Below, in pieces: positions 20,150 through 29,860 of a DNA stretch of 64,000 bases. The stretch comes from Candidatus Nanopelagicales bacterium. Its GTDB lineage: Bacteria; Actinomycetota; Actinomycetes; S36-B12; CAIYMF01. Position numbers and translations under genes: made by a program. Numbering within the stretch: position 1 is the stretch's first letter; each line of letters opens with the position of its first letter. The notes below the pieces were generated by a model, which was given only the letters and a program-made list of their open reading frames with translations, did not search any database and was not told the DNA's origin. The stretch lies in contig JAFIHG010000034.1 in assembly GCA_017848795.1 (NCBI GenBank), positions 1 to 64,000 of the forward strand, in the 5' to 3' direction.

Positions 20150-20455
20150 ATGCCCGACGCCGTCACCGTGACGCCTGCTGACGTCGCACACCTGGCCGAG
20201 CTCGCCCGCATCGAGATACCGGACGCCGACCTCGCGCACTACGCCGACCAGCTGGGACAGATCCTCGGCGCGGTCGCGACGGTGGCGCAAGTGGCGACCG
20301 CCGACGTCCCGGCCACCAGCCACCCGCTCCCACTGGTCAACGTGTGGCGCGACGACGTGGTCCGGCCCGGGCTGAGCGCGCAGCAGGCACTCGCCGGCGC
20401 CCCGGCCGTGCAGGACGAGCGGTTCCGGGTGCCGCGCATCCTGGACGCCGAGTGA
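20150..20455 (+). CDS. gatC: Asp/Glu-tRNA amidotransferase subunit C
   Basis: 101-aa GatC, the clamp that stabilises the GatA-GatB complex. [17 protein letters not shown] and the C-terminal [12 protein letters not shown] and FRVPRILD are the family signatures. ATG at 20150 lies eight bases after TAGGAT (20136-20141), a leaderless arrangement. The stop overlaps the gatA GTG (GTGA), and gatA overlaps gatB the same way, so all three subunits are translationally coupled. Confidence 0.95.
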   Translation: MPDAVTVTPADVAHLAELARIEIPDADLAHYADQLGQILGAVATVAQVATADVPATSHPLPLVNVWRDDVVRPGLSAQQALAGAPAVQDERFRVPRILDAE

Positions 20456-21954
20456 GCGCCCCGCCCGAGCCGGTCGGCTGGGACGCCGCGCGCACCGCCG
20501 CCGCGCTCGCCGCGGGCGAGGTGTCCGCGGTCGAGGTGACGCGTGCGCACCTGGACCGGATCGACGCGGTCGACGACCGCGTCCGAGCGTTCCTGCACGT
20601 GGACCGCGAGGGCGCGCTCGCCGCGGCCGGGGCGGTCGACGAGCGACGCCGCGCGGGGCAAGCGCTCGGCCCGCTCGCCGGTGTGCCGCTCGCCCTCAAG
20701 GACATCGTCGCGACCGCGGACATGCCGACCACCTGCGGGTCGCGGATGCTCGACGGCTGGCGCCCGCCGTACGACGCCACGATCACCGAGCGGATCCGGG
20801 CCGGTGGGCTCGTGATCCTCGGCAAGACGAACATGGACGAGTTCGCGATGGGTTCCTCGACGGAGTTCTCGGCGTACGGGGCGAGCAGCAACCCGTGGGA
20901 CCTGGAGCGGACCCCGGGGGGTTCCGGTGGCGGGTCGTCGGCCGCGGTGGCCGCGTACGAGGTGCCGCTCGCGATCGGCACCGACACCGGTGGCTCGATC
21001 CGGCAGCCGGCGGCGGTCACCGGCACCGTCGGGGCCAAGCCGACCTATGGCGGCGTCTCGCGCTACGGCATCGTCGCGATGGCGTCCTCGCTCGACCAGG
21101 CCGGCCCGTGCGCCCGCACGGTGCTCGACGCGGCGCTGCTGCACAGCGTCATCGGCGGTCACGACCCGCGCGACTCGACCTCGGTGCGCGAGCCGCTGCC
21201 CGGCGTCGTGGGCGCCGCCCGCCGTGCCGACGTGGCCGGCGTACGCATCGGGGTGGTGCGCGAGCTCGGCGGCGAGGGGTTCCAGGCGGGGGTCCGACAG
21301 CGGTTCGACGAGGCGGTCGCGCTGCTGACCGGGCTGGGCGCCGACGTCGTCGAGGTGTCCTGCCCGCACTTCCCGCACGCCCTCGGCGCCTACTACCTGA
21401 TCATGCCGAGCGAGGCGTCCAGCAACCTGGCCCGCTTCGACGGGATGCGCTACGGGCTGCGGACCGGCGACGACGCCGACCGCACCGTCGAGGAGGTGAT
21501 GGCGCACACCCGCGCCACCGGCTTCGGGGAGGAGGTGGTCCGGCGGATCATCCTCGGCACCTACGCCTTGTCGGCCGGCTACTACGACGCGTACTACGGG
21601 CAGGCCCAGAAGGTACGCACCTTGGTGCAGCGCGACCTCGCGGCCGCCTTCGATCAGGTCGACGTGCTGGTCTCGCCGACCGCGCCGACGACGGCGTTCC
21701 GGTTGGGGGAGAAGGTGGGCGATCCGCTCGCCATGTACCTCAACGACGTGGCGACCATCCCCGCGAACCTCGCCGGTAGCCCGGCGATGTCGGTGCCGAT
21801 CGGGCTCGCACCCGAGGACGGGCTGCCGGTGGGCCTGCAGGTGATGGCGCCGGCGCTGGCCGACGACCGGATGTACAACGTGGCGGCCGCGGTGGAGGCG
21901 GCGCTGCAGGAGCGACGCGGGCATCCGATCCTGGAGGAGGCGAACGCGCTGTGA
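20452..21954 (+). CDS. gatA: Asp/Glu-tRNA amidotransferase subunit A (glutaminase)
   Basis: 500-aa amidase-signature enzyme that releases ammonia from glutamine and passes it to GatB. The Ser-cisSer-Lys triad is visible as Lys83 (VPLALKDIV), Ser158 ([13 protein letters not shown]) and Ser182 ([11 protein letters not shown]), with the family spacing of 75 and 24 residues. GTG at 20452 overlaps the gatC stop. The bacterium needs this complex if it lacks a glutaminyl-tRNA synthetase; the gltX and tRNA-Gln genes at 53-55 kb supply the substrate. Confidence 0.96.
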   Translation: MSAPPEPVGWDAARTAAALAAGEVSAVEVTRAHLDRIDAVDDRVRAFLHVDREGALAAAGAVDERRRAGQALGPLAGVPLALKDIVATADMPTTCGSRMLDGWRPPYDATITERIRAGGLVILGKTNMDEFAMGSSTEFSAYGASSNPWDLERTPGGSGGGSSAAVAAYEVPLAIGTDTGGSIRQPAAVTGTVGAKPTYGGVSRYGIVAMASSLDQAGPCARTVLDAALLHSVIGGHDPRDSTSVREPLPGVVGAARRADVAGVRIGVVRELGGEGFQAGVRQRFDEAVALLTGLGADVVEVSCPHFPHALGAYYLIMPSEASSNLARFDGMRYGLRTGDDADRTVEEVMAHTRATGFGEEVVRRIILGTYALSAGYYDAYYGQAQKVRTLVQRDLAAAFDQVDVLVSPTAPTTAFRLGEKVGDPLAMYLNDVATIPANLAGSPAMSVPIGLAPEDGLPVGLQVMAPALADDRMYNVAAAVEAALQERRGHPILEEANAL

Positions 21955-23471
21955 CGAGGGCCGCCGGTGACGTGCTGTCGTACGACGAGGCGACCGCCGC
22001 CTTCGACCCGGTCTTCGGGCTCGAGGTGCACGTCGAGCTGAGCACCGCGACGAAGATGTTCTGCGGTTGCGCGAACGAGTTCGGCGCGCCGCCGAACTCG
22101 CGCACCTGTCCGGTGTGCCTCGGGCTGCCCGGCTCGCTGCCGGTGGTGAACCGCGCCGCGGTCGAGTCGGCGATCCGCATCGGCCTGGCGCTGGGCTGCC
22201 GCATCGCGGAGCGCTGCCGCTTCGCGCGCAAGAACTACTTCTACCCGGACATGCCCAAGAACTTCCAGACCTCCCAGTACGACGAGCCGATCTGTTACGA
22301 CGGCGGGCTGGACGTCGACGTCGACACCGACGAGGGTCGCCGCACGTTCCGCGTCGGCATCGAGCGGGCGCACATGGAGGAGGACACCGGCAAGACCACC
22401 CACCAGGGCGGCACGGCCGGACGCATCCACGGCGCGGCGTACTCGCTGGTGGACTACAACCGCGCCGGGGTGCCGCTGATCGAGATCGTGACGAGGCCGG
22501 TCGCCGGGGCGGGGAAGTACGCCCCGCAGGTGGCGCGCGCTTACGTCACCGCGCTGCGCGAACTGCTGCGCTCGCTCGGCGTCTCGGACGTCCGGATGGA
22601 GCAGGGATCGCTGCGCTGCGACGTCAACCTGTCGCTGCGCCGCGGTCCGGACGAGCCGTACGGCACGCGGACCGAGACCAAGAACGTCAACTCGCTGCGG
22701 TCCGTCGAGCGCGCCGCACGCTACGAGATCATGCGCCAGGCGGCGGTGCTGAGCGCGGGCGGCACGGTCGTGCAGGAGACGCGGCACTGGCACGAGGACA
22801 CGGGGCTGACCACCTCGGGGCGGGTCAAGAGCGACGCGGACGACTACCGCTACTTCCCCGAGCCCGACCTCGTGCCGCTCGCACCGGACCCCGCGTGGGT
22901 GGCGGCGCTGCGCGCGGAGCTTCCGGAGAACCCGGCGGTGCGCCGCACGCGGCTCCAGGAGCAGTGGGGGCTCTCCGACCTCGACATGAGCGCCGTGGTG
23001 AACGCGGGCGCCGTCGATCTCGTCGAGGCGACCGTCGACGCCGGGGCCGACCTCGCCGGGGCGCGCAAGTGGTGGCTGGGCGAGCTCGCCCGCACCGCGA
23101 ACGAGCGTGGTGTCGAGCTGGCCGACCTCCCGGTGACACCGGAGCAGGTCGCCGAGGTGGAGGACCTCGTCGCCTCCGGCCGGCTCAACGACAAGCTCGC
23201 GCGCCAGGTCCTCGAGGGCGTCCTGGCCGGTGAGGGTTCGCCCGCAGCGGTCGTCGCCGCTCGCGGACTCGCGGTGGTGAGCGACGACGGCGCCCTGCTG
23301 GCGGCCGTCGACGACGCGCTCGCCGCGATGCCGGACGTCGCGGACAAGATCCGCGGCGGCAAGGTACAGGCCGCCGGCGCCGTCGTCGGCGCCGTCATGA
23401 AGGCGACCCGCGGACAGGCCGACGCGGCACGGGTGCGCGAGCTGATCCTCGAGCGCCTCGCCGGCTCCTGA
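21951..23471 (+). CDS. gatB: Asp/Glu-tRNA amidotransferase subunit B
   Basis: 506 aa. The cradle domain opens [23 protein letters not shown], with zinc-site cysteines in CGC and [24 protein letters not shown] and the [11 protein letters not shown] motif of the kinase/transamidase site follow. The C-terminal YqeY-like tail domain (about 350-500) binds the tRNA elbow. GTG at 21951 overlaps the gatA stop. Activates the mischarged Glu-tRNA(Gln) or Asp-tRNA(Asn) and amidates it. Confidence 0.96.
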   Translation: MTRAAGDVLSYDEATAAFDPVFGLEVHVELSTATKMFCGCANEFGAPPNSRTCPVCLGLPGSLPVVNRAAVESAIRIGLALGCRIAERCRFARKNYFYPDMPKNFQTSQYDEPICYDGGLDVDVDTDEGRRTFRVGIERAHMEEDTGKTTHQGGTAGRIHGAAYSLVDYNRAGVPLIEIVTRPVAGAGKYAPQVARAYVTALRELLRSLGVSDVRMEQGSLRCDVNLSLRRGPDEPYGTRTETKNVNSLRSVERAARYEIMRQAAVLSAGGTVVQETRHWHEDTGLTTSGRVKSDADDYRYFPEPDLVPLAPDPAWVAALRAELPENPAVRRTRLQEQWGLSDLDMSAVVNAGAVDLVEATVDAGADLAGARKWWLGELARTANERGVELADLPVTPEQVAEVEDLVASGRLNDKLARQVLEGVLAGEGSPAAVVAARGLAVVSDDGALLAAVDDALAAMPDVADKIRGGKVQAAGAVVGAVMKATRGQADAARVRELILERLAGS

Positions 23472-23504
23472 CGGCAGCTGTCGGGCGGCGCCGGCGTCGA
23501 GGCG

Positions 23505-24623
23505 TCAGAGCGTCTGCAGCAGCCAGGCGCGGAAGAACGGGTCCAGCACCTGCAGGTCCGCACCGCGCCGGGTGACGAGCTCGGCGGCCAGCAGCGCCTG
23601 CAGGGCGCGGCGCACCGAGGCGGCGGTGGCCAGCCCGACGGTCGCCGCGAACGACGCGGCGTACGGCTCGCTCACCGGTGCCGCGGCGATCGCCGAGATC
23701 ACCCGGCGCTGGCCCGGCGAGAGCGTCGCGTACCGCTCGGCGTACTGCGACGCCTCGTGCGCGACGGCGCTCGCCATGGCGGCGTCGACGTCGGCGACGG
23801 TCACCGTACGGCCGGCGTGCACCCACGCCTCGTACGCCAGGCGCTGCACATCGTTGGGCACCGGCCCCGCCAGCGCGTAAACGCGCGCCGCGGCCTCCGC
23901 ACCCATCGTCTTGCCGCCCGCCCGGGCGCGCTCGCGCAGGAACGCGGTCATCTCGTCCTCCGGCAGCACGTCGAGGGCGAACCGTTCGGCGAGGCCGTAG
24001 AGCGGGGCGCTGCGGGCACCGGTGAGCGCCTCCATCAGGTGCTGGCGGGAACCGGCGACGACCAGTGAGACGGCCGGGTAGGTGTCGGCCAGCGACTTGA
24101 ACAGCGCGGGCAGGTCCGGACCCAGGTCGATGATCGCCTGGAACTCGTCGAGCACCAGCACCGCCGGGCGCTTGGCCGCCTGTTCGGCCAGCAGGGCGTA
24201 CACGTCCTCGATCACCGTGTGCGCGTCGGCCGGGGCGAGCGCGGCGGAGAACGCGAACCGCGGCTGGTCGCCGTCGAAGGTCACGACGGGGGAGACCCGC
24301 AGCCGGGAGACGAACGCCGACAGCGCCTCCTTCAGCCGGTGCCAGCGCCCGCCCGGGACCCGGTAGGTGCCCGAGACCAGCCGGCCGGCGAAGGTCGGCA
24401 GGTCGCGGCACGCGAGCACGTTCACCGAGACCACGGCGGCGCCCTCGGCGACCAGATCGGCGCTCGCCCGCGCCAGCAGCGAGGTCTTGCCGTAGCGCCG
24501 CGGTGAGCTGAGCACGACGTTGATGCCGTCGCGCATCCGCCGCTCCAGCGCGGCCAACTCGTCCGCGCGGCCGGCGAACTGCTCGCCGGAGACCGGCGTG
24601 CCGTAGTGGTACGGGTTCGGCAA
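23505..24623 (-). CDS. Solitary AAA-type ATPase of the archaeal-ATPase (PF01637-like) group
   Basis: 372 aa. Opens NPYHYGTPVSGEQFAGRADEL, the form typical of this ATPase group. Walker A is LSSPRRYGKTSLL (Arg-Arg-Tyr-Gly-Lys-Thr), Walker B is AVLVLDEFQAI, a sensor-1-like VVAGSRQHLM follows, and the C-terminus (about 290-372) is a winged helix ending VLDPFFRAWLLQTL. A TTG start at 24623 is chosen because GAGGAGG lies six bases upstream and no ATG/GTG fits. It faces gatB convergently and is preceded by a perfect hairpin. Families of this kind are patchily distributed and of unknown role; the lack of a conserved partner and the adjacent dispersed repeats fit acquisition by transfer. Confidence 0.85.
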   Translation of the reverse strand: MPNPYHYGTPVSGEQFAGRADELAALERRMRDGINVVLSSPRRYGKTSLLARASADLVAEGAAVVSVNVLACRDLPTFAGRLVSGTYRVPGGRWHRLKEALSAFVSRLRVSPVVTFDGDQPRFAFSAALAPADAHTVIEDVYALLAEQAAKRPAVLVLDEFQAIIDLGPDLPALFKSLADTYPAVSLVVAGSRQHLMEALTGARSAPLYGLAERFALDVLPEDEMTAFLRERARAGGKTMGAEAAARVYALAGPVPNDVQRLAYEAWVHAGRTVTVADVDAAMASAVAHEASQYAERYATLSPGQRRVISAIAAAPVSEPYAASFAATVGLATAASVRRALQALLAAELVTRRGADLQVLDPFFRAWLLQTL

Positions 24624-24648
24624 CGTCGCCTCCTCGTGGCGCAGACCA

Positions 24649-24672
24649 GCACTATGCAACCCAGCATAGTGC
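24649..24672. promoter_or_regulatory. Perfect 9-bp-arm inverted repeat upstream of the ATPase gene
   Basis: GCACTATGC-AACCCA-GCATAGTGC, 26 bases upstream of the TTG start on the minus strand. Its right half contains CATAGT, a plausible -10. An A/T-containing perfect palindrome over a promoter is a typical operator; autoregulation by the ATPase's winged helix is possible but unproven. Confidence 0.5.
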
Positions 24673-24810
24673 GTACCCGCACAACGCCCGGCGATCCGCC
24701 GATGGACGAGTCGTATCAGGCCGGATCGCGCGCCCTTTGGACGCAACTACCCGTCAGTGGTCGAGCGCAGTCGAGTCACTTTGGGCCTGGTGGCGCGCCG
24801 GTCGGCGCGT

Positions 24811-24912
24811 GAAAGACCGGGCGAGTACCCGGTGGTCGAGCGCAGTCGAGACCACTTCGGTGATCATGGTCTCGACTACGCTCGACCAACGGATGGTTGC
24901 GTCAGCTCTTTC
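24811..24912. repeat. MITE/REP-like palindromic element, copy 4 (inverted orientation)
   Basis: 102-bp copy of the element seen at 4080-4605, here in the opposite orientation: GAAAGACCGGGCGAGTACC at one end, TCTTTC at the other, core arms GGTCGAGCGCAGTCGAGACC and the complementary GGTCTCGACTACGCTCGACC. The flank to its left (24757-24810) also matches the 108-bp spacer of the 4-kb array. Confidence 0.85.
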
Positions 24913-24940
24913 GGAGCAGTTGACAGAGGGGTCGGGGCGG

Positions 24941-25042
24941 GAAAGACCGGGCGAGTACTCGTCGGTCGAGCGTAGTCGAGACCACGTCAGTGATCATGGT
25001 CTCGACTACGCTCGACCGACGACTGGTTGCGTCCGCCCTTTC
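24941..25042. repeat. MITE/REP-like palindromic element, copy 5
   Basis: 102-bp copy 130 bp beyond copy 4, same orientation, with stem GGTCGAGCGTAGTCGAGACC and its complement. The 28-base spacer between copies 4 and 5 is not related to the spacer of the 4-kb array. The stretch 24674-25089 carries no gene. Confidence 0.85.
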
Positions 25043-25089
25043 GGAGCAGCAACCCCGGGCCCTTCGGGCTGCCATGGACGGTGGGCGCC

Positions 25090-26205
25090 TCAGCGGAGCT
25101 CTACGCGCAGGATCCGGTCGTCGCCGGGCTGCGGGTCGCCCCGCCCGTCGGTGTTGTTGGTCAGCACCCAGAGTGCACCGTCCGGCGCTTGTGCCACGGC
25201 GCGCAGCCGGCCGTACTCCTCGGTGAACCACGCCCGCGGCTTCCCGGCGCGGCCGTCCGGCGCCGGGACCTGCCAGAGCCGGCGCCCGCGCAGCGCGGCG
25301 ACGTACACGACGTCGTCGACGACCGCGATGCCCGACGGTGACGCCTCGGCCGGCGGCCAGGTCGCCTGCGGGTCGACGTACGCCGGGTCGTCCGCCCGGC
25401 CCTCGTGCACCGGCCACCCGTAGTTCTTGCCCGGGCGTACGAGGTTGAGCTCGTCCCAGTCGTCCTGCCCGAACTCGCTGGCCCACAAGCGGTCCTGCGA
25501 GTCGAACGCCAGGCCCTGCACGTTCCGGTGACCCATCGACCAGACCGGCGACCCCTCCCAGGGGTTTCCGGGGGCCGGCTCGCCGTCCACGGTGATGCGC
25601 AGGATCTTGCCCGCGAGGCTCTCGCGGTCCTGCGCCGAGGCACGGTCGGCTGTGTCACCGGTCGGCACGTAGAGGAAGCCGTCGGGGCCGAACCGCAGTC
25701 GCCCGCCGTTGTGGATCCCGCCCTTGGGGATGCCGTCGAGGACGGTCCGCGCCGCCCCCAGCCGCTCGCCGTCCCAGGTGATCCGTACGACCCGGTTGTC
25801 GTCGGCGGCGGTGAAGTACGCCATCAGGTACGTCGGGTCGCCCGCGGGCTCGAGCGCGATGCCCAGCAACCCGCCCTCGCCGCCGGCGACCACGCCGTCG
25901 ACCCGGCCGACCTCGCGCGCAGGCCCGCCGCCCGCCGGTACCCGCAGCACCCGGGCGCTGTCGCGCTCCGACACCAGCGCCGAGCCGTCGGGGAGGAACG
26001 CCAGGTCCCAGGGCGCGGTCAGGTCCCGCGTCACGGCCCCGGTGACCGCGAGCGAGGGCAGCTGAGAGGCACTCTGGGACGCAGTGCCCGCGGAGGGCGT
26101 CGGCGATGCGGAACCGGATGAGGCGGGTGGCGCGGGCGTGCCGGTCGCGCAGCCGGCGAGCAGGACCGCGAGGGTGAGCGCTGCGGCGAGCGTACGAAGG
26201 TGCAT
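25090..26205 (-). CDS. Glucose/sorbosone-dehydrogenase-type lipoprotein (LppZ-like)
   Basis: 371 aa. A lipoprotein signal ends in VLLAGC with the lipidated Cys at residue 19, then a Ser/Thr/Pro-rich linker (20-48) and a six-bladed beta-propeller of the PQQ-dependent aldose sugar dehydrogenase family: APWDLAFLPDG, GGEGGLLGIALEP, GGIHNGGRLRFGPDGFLYV, MGHRNVQGLAFD, WASEFGQDDWDELN, KNYGWP. His in GIHNG and Arg in GHRN are catalytic or PQQ-contact positions in the family. ATG follows GGGAGAA. Likely exported and anchored to the membrane. M. tuberculosis lppZ (Rv3006) sits in the same neighbourhood near gatB. Actual sugar substrate and PQQ dependence are not visible. Confidence 0.88.
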   Translation of the reverse strand: MHLRTLAAALTLAVLLAGCATGTPAPPASSGSASPTPSAGTASQSASQLPSLAVTGAVTRDLTAPWDLAFLPDGSALVSERDSARVLRVPAGGGPAREVGRVDGVVAGGEGGLLGIALEPAGDPTYLMAYFTAADDNRVVRITWDGERLGAARTVLDGIPKGGIHNGGRLRFGPDGFLYVPTGDTADRASAQDRESLAGKILRITVDGEPAPGNPWEGSPVWSMGHRNVQGLAFDSQDRLWASEFGQDDWDELNLVRPGKNYGWPVHEGRADDPAYVDPQATWPPAEASPSGIAVVDDVVYVAALRGRRLWQVPAPDGRAGKPRAWFTEEYGRLRAVAQAPDGALWVLTNNTDGRGDPQPGDDRILRVELR

Positions 26206-26274
26206 CCGTCATTCTCCCCATCCGCGCCAGCCCCGCGGCGGGCCCCCGATGACGCGGCTGGCTACCGTGCGGGC

Positions 26275-27204
26275 ATGACAGGAGCGCGCGTGATGCTGCC
26301 CTGGCCGGACTACGGCGAGGCATTGGGCGATGCCACCGACGGGCTGCAGGTGGCGGTTTTCGACGGTCCGACGGCGCCGCCGGACGAGGTGCTCGCGCAG
26401 GTGGAGTTCTTCGTACCGCAGTACATGGGCGGCGCCGCATCGCTCGAGCCGATGCGACGGATGCCCCGGCTCACCGCGGTGCAGACCCTGACGGCCGGGG
26501 TCGACAACGTCTGGCCGTACCTGCCGCCTGGGGTCTCGCTGCACAACGCGGCCGGGGTGCACGACGCCAGTACTGCCGAACTGGCCGTAGCGCTGATGCT
26601 CGCGAGCCTGCGCCGCATCGACGACTTCGCCCGCGCCATGCCGACCGGCGAATGGATCTCCGGGCGGTACGACGCGCTGGCCGACAAGACGGTGCTGATC
26701 GTGGGGTACGGCCGGGTCGGCCAGGCGATCGAGGCGCGCCTCGGCGGGTTCGAGGTCGACGTGGTCCGGGTGGCGCGCACGGCACGCACCGAGGAGGGCC
26801 TGGAGGTCCACGCGTACGACCGGCTGCCGCAGCTGCTGCCCGCCGCGGACGTGGTGGTGCTCGTCGTACCGCTCACCGAGCAGACAACCGGCATGGTCGA
26901 CGCCGCGTTCCTCACCCAGATGCGGACCGGCGCGCTGCTGGTCAACGTCGCCCGCGGGCCGGTCGTCGTGACCGGCGACCTGCTCGCCGAGACCGCGAGC
27001 GGCCGGCTGCGCGCCGCGCTCGACGTGACCGATCCCGAGCCGCTTCCCCCGCAGCACCCGCTGTGGCGCTCGCCCGGTGTGCTGATCAGCCCGCACGTCG
27101 GAGGCAACACCAGCGCGTTCCTGCCCCGCGCCCGGCGCCTGGTGGCCGAACAGCTGCGCCGCTGGCGGACCGGGGAACCGCTGGTGAACCGGATGACCGC
27201 CTGA
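26275..27204 (+). CDS. D-isomer-specific 2-hydroxyacid dehydrogenase
   Basis: 309-aa NAD-dependent dehydrogenase. Rossmann motif VLIVGYGRVGQAIEARLGG (about residues 141-159); the family tail has LLVNVARGPVVVTGDLL (catalytic Arg region), DVTDPEPLPPQHPLW (Glu) and ISPHVGGNTS (His). ATG lies six bases after TACCGT, so it is probably leaderless. It is divergent from the lipoprotein gene with 69 bases between. The substrate (glyoxylate, hydroxypyruvate or a branched 2-oxoacid) cannot be told from sequence. Confidence 0.88.
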   Translation: MTGARVMLPWPDYGEALGDATDGLQVAVFDGPTAPPDEVLAQVEFFVPQYMGGAASLEPMRRMPRLTAVQTLTAGVDNVWPYLPPGVSLHNAAGVHDASTAELAVALMLASLRRIDDFARAMPTGEWISGRYDALADKTVLIVGYGRVGQAIEARLGGFEVDVVRVARTARTEEGLEVHAYDRLPQLLPAADVVVLVVPLTEQTTGMVDAAFLTQMRTGALLVNVARGPVVVTGDLLAETASGRLRAALDVTDPEPLPPQHPLWRSPGVLISPHVGGNTSAFLPRARRLVAEQLRRWRTGEPLVNRMTA

Positions 27205-27275
27205 CGGGCCGCTGCTGACGGCACCGGCGGCCGGTGCGCCGTACCATGGCCACCCCTCGTCGTACGGAGGCTGCC

Positions 27276-27617
27276 ATGAGCGCGCTGCAGGCGGACGCGG
27301 TCCTCGACCTTCCCGGTGACGAGCTCGTCGTGGGCGTCGTCGGCGTGGTCTTCGCGATCGTCGGCGTGCTGTTCGTCGCCGTCGTCGTCCTGATCGTCGT
27401 CACGGCGGTCAAACGCGCCCGTGCCGCCAAGGCGGCCGGCCTCGACCCCTTCGCGGCCGACATCCAGGTCATGGGAACCATCGCGCACGCGCAGGCGCTC
27501 GCTCCCGACCGGCCGGTGGAGGAGCGGCTCGCCGAGATCGAGCGGCTCTACGCCGCTGGCACGATCGACGCGGCCGAACGCAGCGCGGCGCGGGCGCGGA
27601 TCCTCGGGGCGGGCTGA
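27276..27617 (+). CDS. Small membrane protein with SHOCT domain
   Basis: 113 aa. One strongly hydrophobic helix (about 18-46: VVGVVGVVFAIVGVLFVAVV) follows a short acidic N-terminus, then a basic KRARAAKAAG stop-transfer stretch and a C-terminal SHOCT-type helix pair (ERLAEIERLYAAGTIDAAER). ATG at 27276 is preferred, with CGGAGG five bases upstream; an in-frame ATG at 27246 would add ten residues. SHOCT domains are small interaction modules; no specific role can be given. Confidence 0.75.
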   Translation: MSALQADAVLDLPGDELVVGVVGVVFAIVGVLFVAVVVLIVVTAVKRARAAKAAGLDPFAADIQVMGTIAHAQALAPDRPVEERLAEIERLYAAGTIDAAERSAARARILGAG

Positions 27618-27645
27618 CGCGCCCGGGTCGTACGCACCCTGCGCC

Positions 27646-27673
27646 TCAAGTCGGCCGGACGCGATCCGATACC
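27646..27673 (+). promoter_or_regulatory. Candidate sigma-28/WhiG-type promoter before a 42-aa ORF
   Basis: TCAAGT (27646-27651), 14 bases, CCGATACC (27666-27673). Same spacing and elements as the motif at 17071, and closer to the WhiG/FliA -10 consensus GCCGATAA. The ATG of the small ORF is six bases after the -10 element, so transcription would begin at or next to the start codon. Pattern-based assignment. Confidence 0.5.
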
Positions 27674-27679
27674 TCTTGC

Positions 27680-27808
27680 ATGGGAAAGGCTCTCACTCTC
27701 GCCACGCAACTGGCGGCGGTCGCGTCCGCTGCCACGTTGGCGGCGTACGCAGGTGCCTGGGTCGGCGGCCACGCGGCCGGGGCCTGGCTGACGCTGCGCC
27801 ACCACTGA
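27680..27808 (+). CDS. 42-aa hydrophobic small protein
   Basis: Codes for a 42-residue peptide starting MGKALTLATQLAAVASAATL and ending WLTLRHH. It is nearly all Ala/Leu/Val/Gly with one probable membrane-spanning or amphipathic helix, a positive N-terminus (Lys3) and a basic Arg-His-His C-terminus. There is no Shine-Dalgarno, but the predicted sigma-28-type promoter would give a leaderless message starting at the ATG. No family recognised. The ORF is short enough to be chance; the promoter placement is the main support. Confidence 0.4.
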   Translation: MGKALTLATQLAAVASAATLAAYAGAWVGGHAAGAWLTLRHH

Positions 27809-27913
27809 GCGGACGGTCGCCGGCGCGCCCCGTGCCGCGCCGTCGTGCGCTCCCTCCCGGCGCCACGCCGTCGCGCGCTCCTCCCCGCGCCACGCCGCCG
27901 CACGCTACCTCTC

Positions 27914-28003
27914 GTTGATCATGGCGTCGTACGCCCCAAACGCCGGTTGGGACGCACCATCCCATGATCGACCGCGGTCAGGACCCACCAGATCATGATC
28001 AAC
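27914..28003. repeat. Intergenic palindrome region, GTTGATCATG family
   Basis: GTTGATCATG at 27914-27923 is complementary to CATGATCAAC at 27994-28003. Inside lies a second hairpin, GCGTC...GACGC with CCAA/TTGG (about 27924-27956). The rest of 27809-28017 contains no gene. A related but much longer-armed palindrome lies at 42964-43022. This one ends 14 bases before the ilvD -10 box. Confidence 0.65.
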
Positions 28004-28030
28004 GCGATGCCGGGCCGTAGGCTCGCGGGC

Positions 28031-29728
28031 GTGAGCGCACAGGGGAGCAACCAGCCGGACATCAAGCCGCGCAGCCGGGTCGTCACCGACGGGGTGGAGC
28101 GCGCCGCCGCACGCGGCATGCTGCGCGCCGTCGGCATGGGCGACCAGGACTGGGAGAAGCCGCAGATCGGCGTCGCGTCGTCCTGGAACGAGATCACCCC
28201 GTGCAACCTCTCACTCGACCGGCTGGCGAAGGCGGCCAAGGAGGGCGTACGGGAGGCCGGCGGATTCCCGCTGGAGTTCGGCACGATCTCGGTCTCCGAC
28301 GGCATCTCCATGGGTCACATCGGCATGCACTACTCACTGGTCAGCCGCGAGGTGATCGCGGACTCCGTCGAGACGGTCTTCGAGGCCGAGCGCCTCGACG
28401 GCGCGGTACTGCTGGCCGGGTGCGACAAGTCCGAGCCGGGGATGCTCATGGCCGCCGCCCGGCTCGACGTCGCCGCGGTGTTCCTGTACGCCGGCTCCAC
28501 CCTCCCCGGGCAGGTCGACGGCAAGGACGTCACGATCATCGACGCGTTCGAGGCGGTCGGCGCCTGCGCGGCCGGACGTATCACCCGCGAGCAGGTCGAC
28601 ACCATCGAGCGCGCGATCTGCCCCGGCGAGGGCGCCTGCGGCGGCATGTACACCGCGAACACGATGGCGTCCGCCGCGGAGGCGCTGGGCATGTCGCTGC
28701 CGGGGTCGGCCGCGCCTCCCGCCGTGGACCGCCGCCGCGACGAGTACGCGCGCCGCTCCGGGCAGGCCGTCGTCGAGCTGCTGCGCCGCGGCATCACGAC
28801 CCGCGACATCGTCACCCGCGAGTCGCTGGAGAACGCGATCGCCGTCGTGATGGCGCTCGGCGGTTCCACCAACGCGGTGCTGCACCTGCTGGCCATCGCC
28901 CACGAGGCCGGCGTACGGCTCGACCTCGACGACTTCAACCGGGTCGGGGACAAGGTGCCGCACCTGGCCGACGTCAAGCCGTTCGGCCGCTACGTGATGA
29001 CCGACGTCGACCGGGTCGGAGGCGTACCGGTCGTGATGAAGGCACTGCTGGACGCCGGCCTGCTGCACGGGGACTGCCTGACGGTCACCGGCAAGACGCT
29101 GGCCGAGAACCTCGCCGACATCGCGCCGCCCGACCTGGACGGCAAGATCCTGCACGCGATGTCCGACCCGATCCACCGCACCGGTGGGCTGACGATCCTC
29201 ACCGGCACGCTCGCGCCGGAGGGGGCCGTCGTGAAGACCGCCGGTTTCGACACCGACGTGTTCGAGGGCACCGCCCGGGTGTTCGACGGCGAGGCCGGGG
29301 CGATGCAGGCGGTCGAGGAGGGCCGGCTCGCCGCGGGTGATGTCGTGGTGATCCGGTACGAGGGTCCCAAGGGCGGGCCCGGGATGCGCGAGATGCTCGC
29401 CGTCACCGGCGCCATCAAGGGCGCCGGGCTCGGCAAGGACGTCCTGCTGCTCACCGACGGACGCTTCAGCGGCGGTACGACAGGGCTCTGCATCGGCCAC
29501 ATCGCGCCGGAGGCCGTCGACGGCGGGCCGATCGCGTTCGTACGGGACGGGGACCGCATCCGGCTCGACGTCGCGGCCCGCACGCTCGACCTGCTGGTCG
29601 ACGAGGCGGAGCTGGCGGCGCGGGCGGAGGGCTGGGCCGCGCCCGAGCCGCCGGCGTACGTGCGCGGCGTGCTCGGCAAGTACCGCAAGCTCGTCGGCTC
29701 CGCCCGCTACGGCGCCGTCTGCGGCTGA
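28031..29728 (+). CDS. ilvD: Dihydroxy-acid dehydratase
   Basis: 565-aa Fe-S dehydratase, third step of Ile and Val synthesis. Cluster cysteines are in [21 protein letters not shown] and [15 protein letters not shown]; the C-terminal signature is [26 protein letters not shown] at 28031 is preferred because TAGGCT (28018-28023) lies seven bases upstream; an upstream in-frame ATG at 27995 sits within the palindrome region. It is monocistronic as far as can be seen, followed by a hairpin and then the separately controlled ilvB leader. Confidence 0.95.
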   Translation: MSAQGSNQPDIKPRSRVVTDGVERAAARGMLRAVGMGDQDWEKPQIGVASSWNEITPCNLSLDRLAKAAKEGVREAGGFPLEFGTISVSDGISMGHIGMHYSLVSREVIADSVETVFEAERLDGAVLLAGCDKSEPGMLMAAARLDVAAVFLYAGSTLPGQVDGKDVTIIDAFEAVGACAAGRITREQVDTIERAICPGEGACGGMYTANTMASAAEALGMSLPGSAAPPAVDRRRDEYARRSGQAVVELLRRGITTRDIVTRESLENAIAVVMALGGSTNAVLHLLAIAHEAGVRLDLDDFNRVGDKVPHLADVKPFGRYVMTDVDRVGGVPVVMKALLDAGLLHGDCLTVTGKTLAENLADIAPPDLDGKILHAMSDPIHRTGGLTILTGTLAPEGAVVKTAGFDTDVFEGTARVFDGEAGAMQAVEEGRLAAGDVVVIRYEGPKGGPGMREMLAVTGAIKGAGLGKDVLLLTDGRFSGGTTGLCIGHIAPEAVDGGPIAFVRDGDRIRLDVAARTLDLLVDEAELAARAEGWAAPEPPAYVRGVLGKYRKLVGSARYGAVCG

Positions 29729-29736
29729 GCCGCGCG

Positions 29737-29785
29737 CGCAACGGGATTCGTCCGGTCCGGAGCCTGGGTGAACTACCCCGTTGCG
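29737..29785. terminator. Hairpin after ilvD
   Basis: CGCAACGGG (29737-29745) pairs perfectly with CCCGTTGCG (29777-29785); the 31-base loop contains further short complementarity. It starts nine bases after the ilvD stop, with no U tract. Confidence 0.45.
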
Positions 29786-29860
29786 TGAGGTGTCCCGGAT
29801 CGCGAGACGGAACGGGGCGCGGCTTGACACGGGTACGCGGTGGGGGAGACGGTACGGCCT

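Noticed and set aside
24606-24812. 68-codon plus-strand ORF in the promoter region of the ATPase
   Set aside because: No ribosome-binding site, no similarity, and it runs into the dispersed repeat; chance frame.
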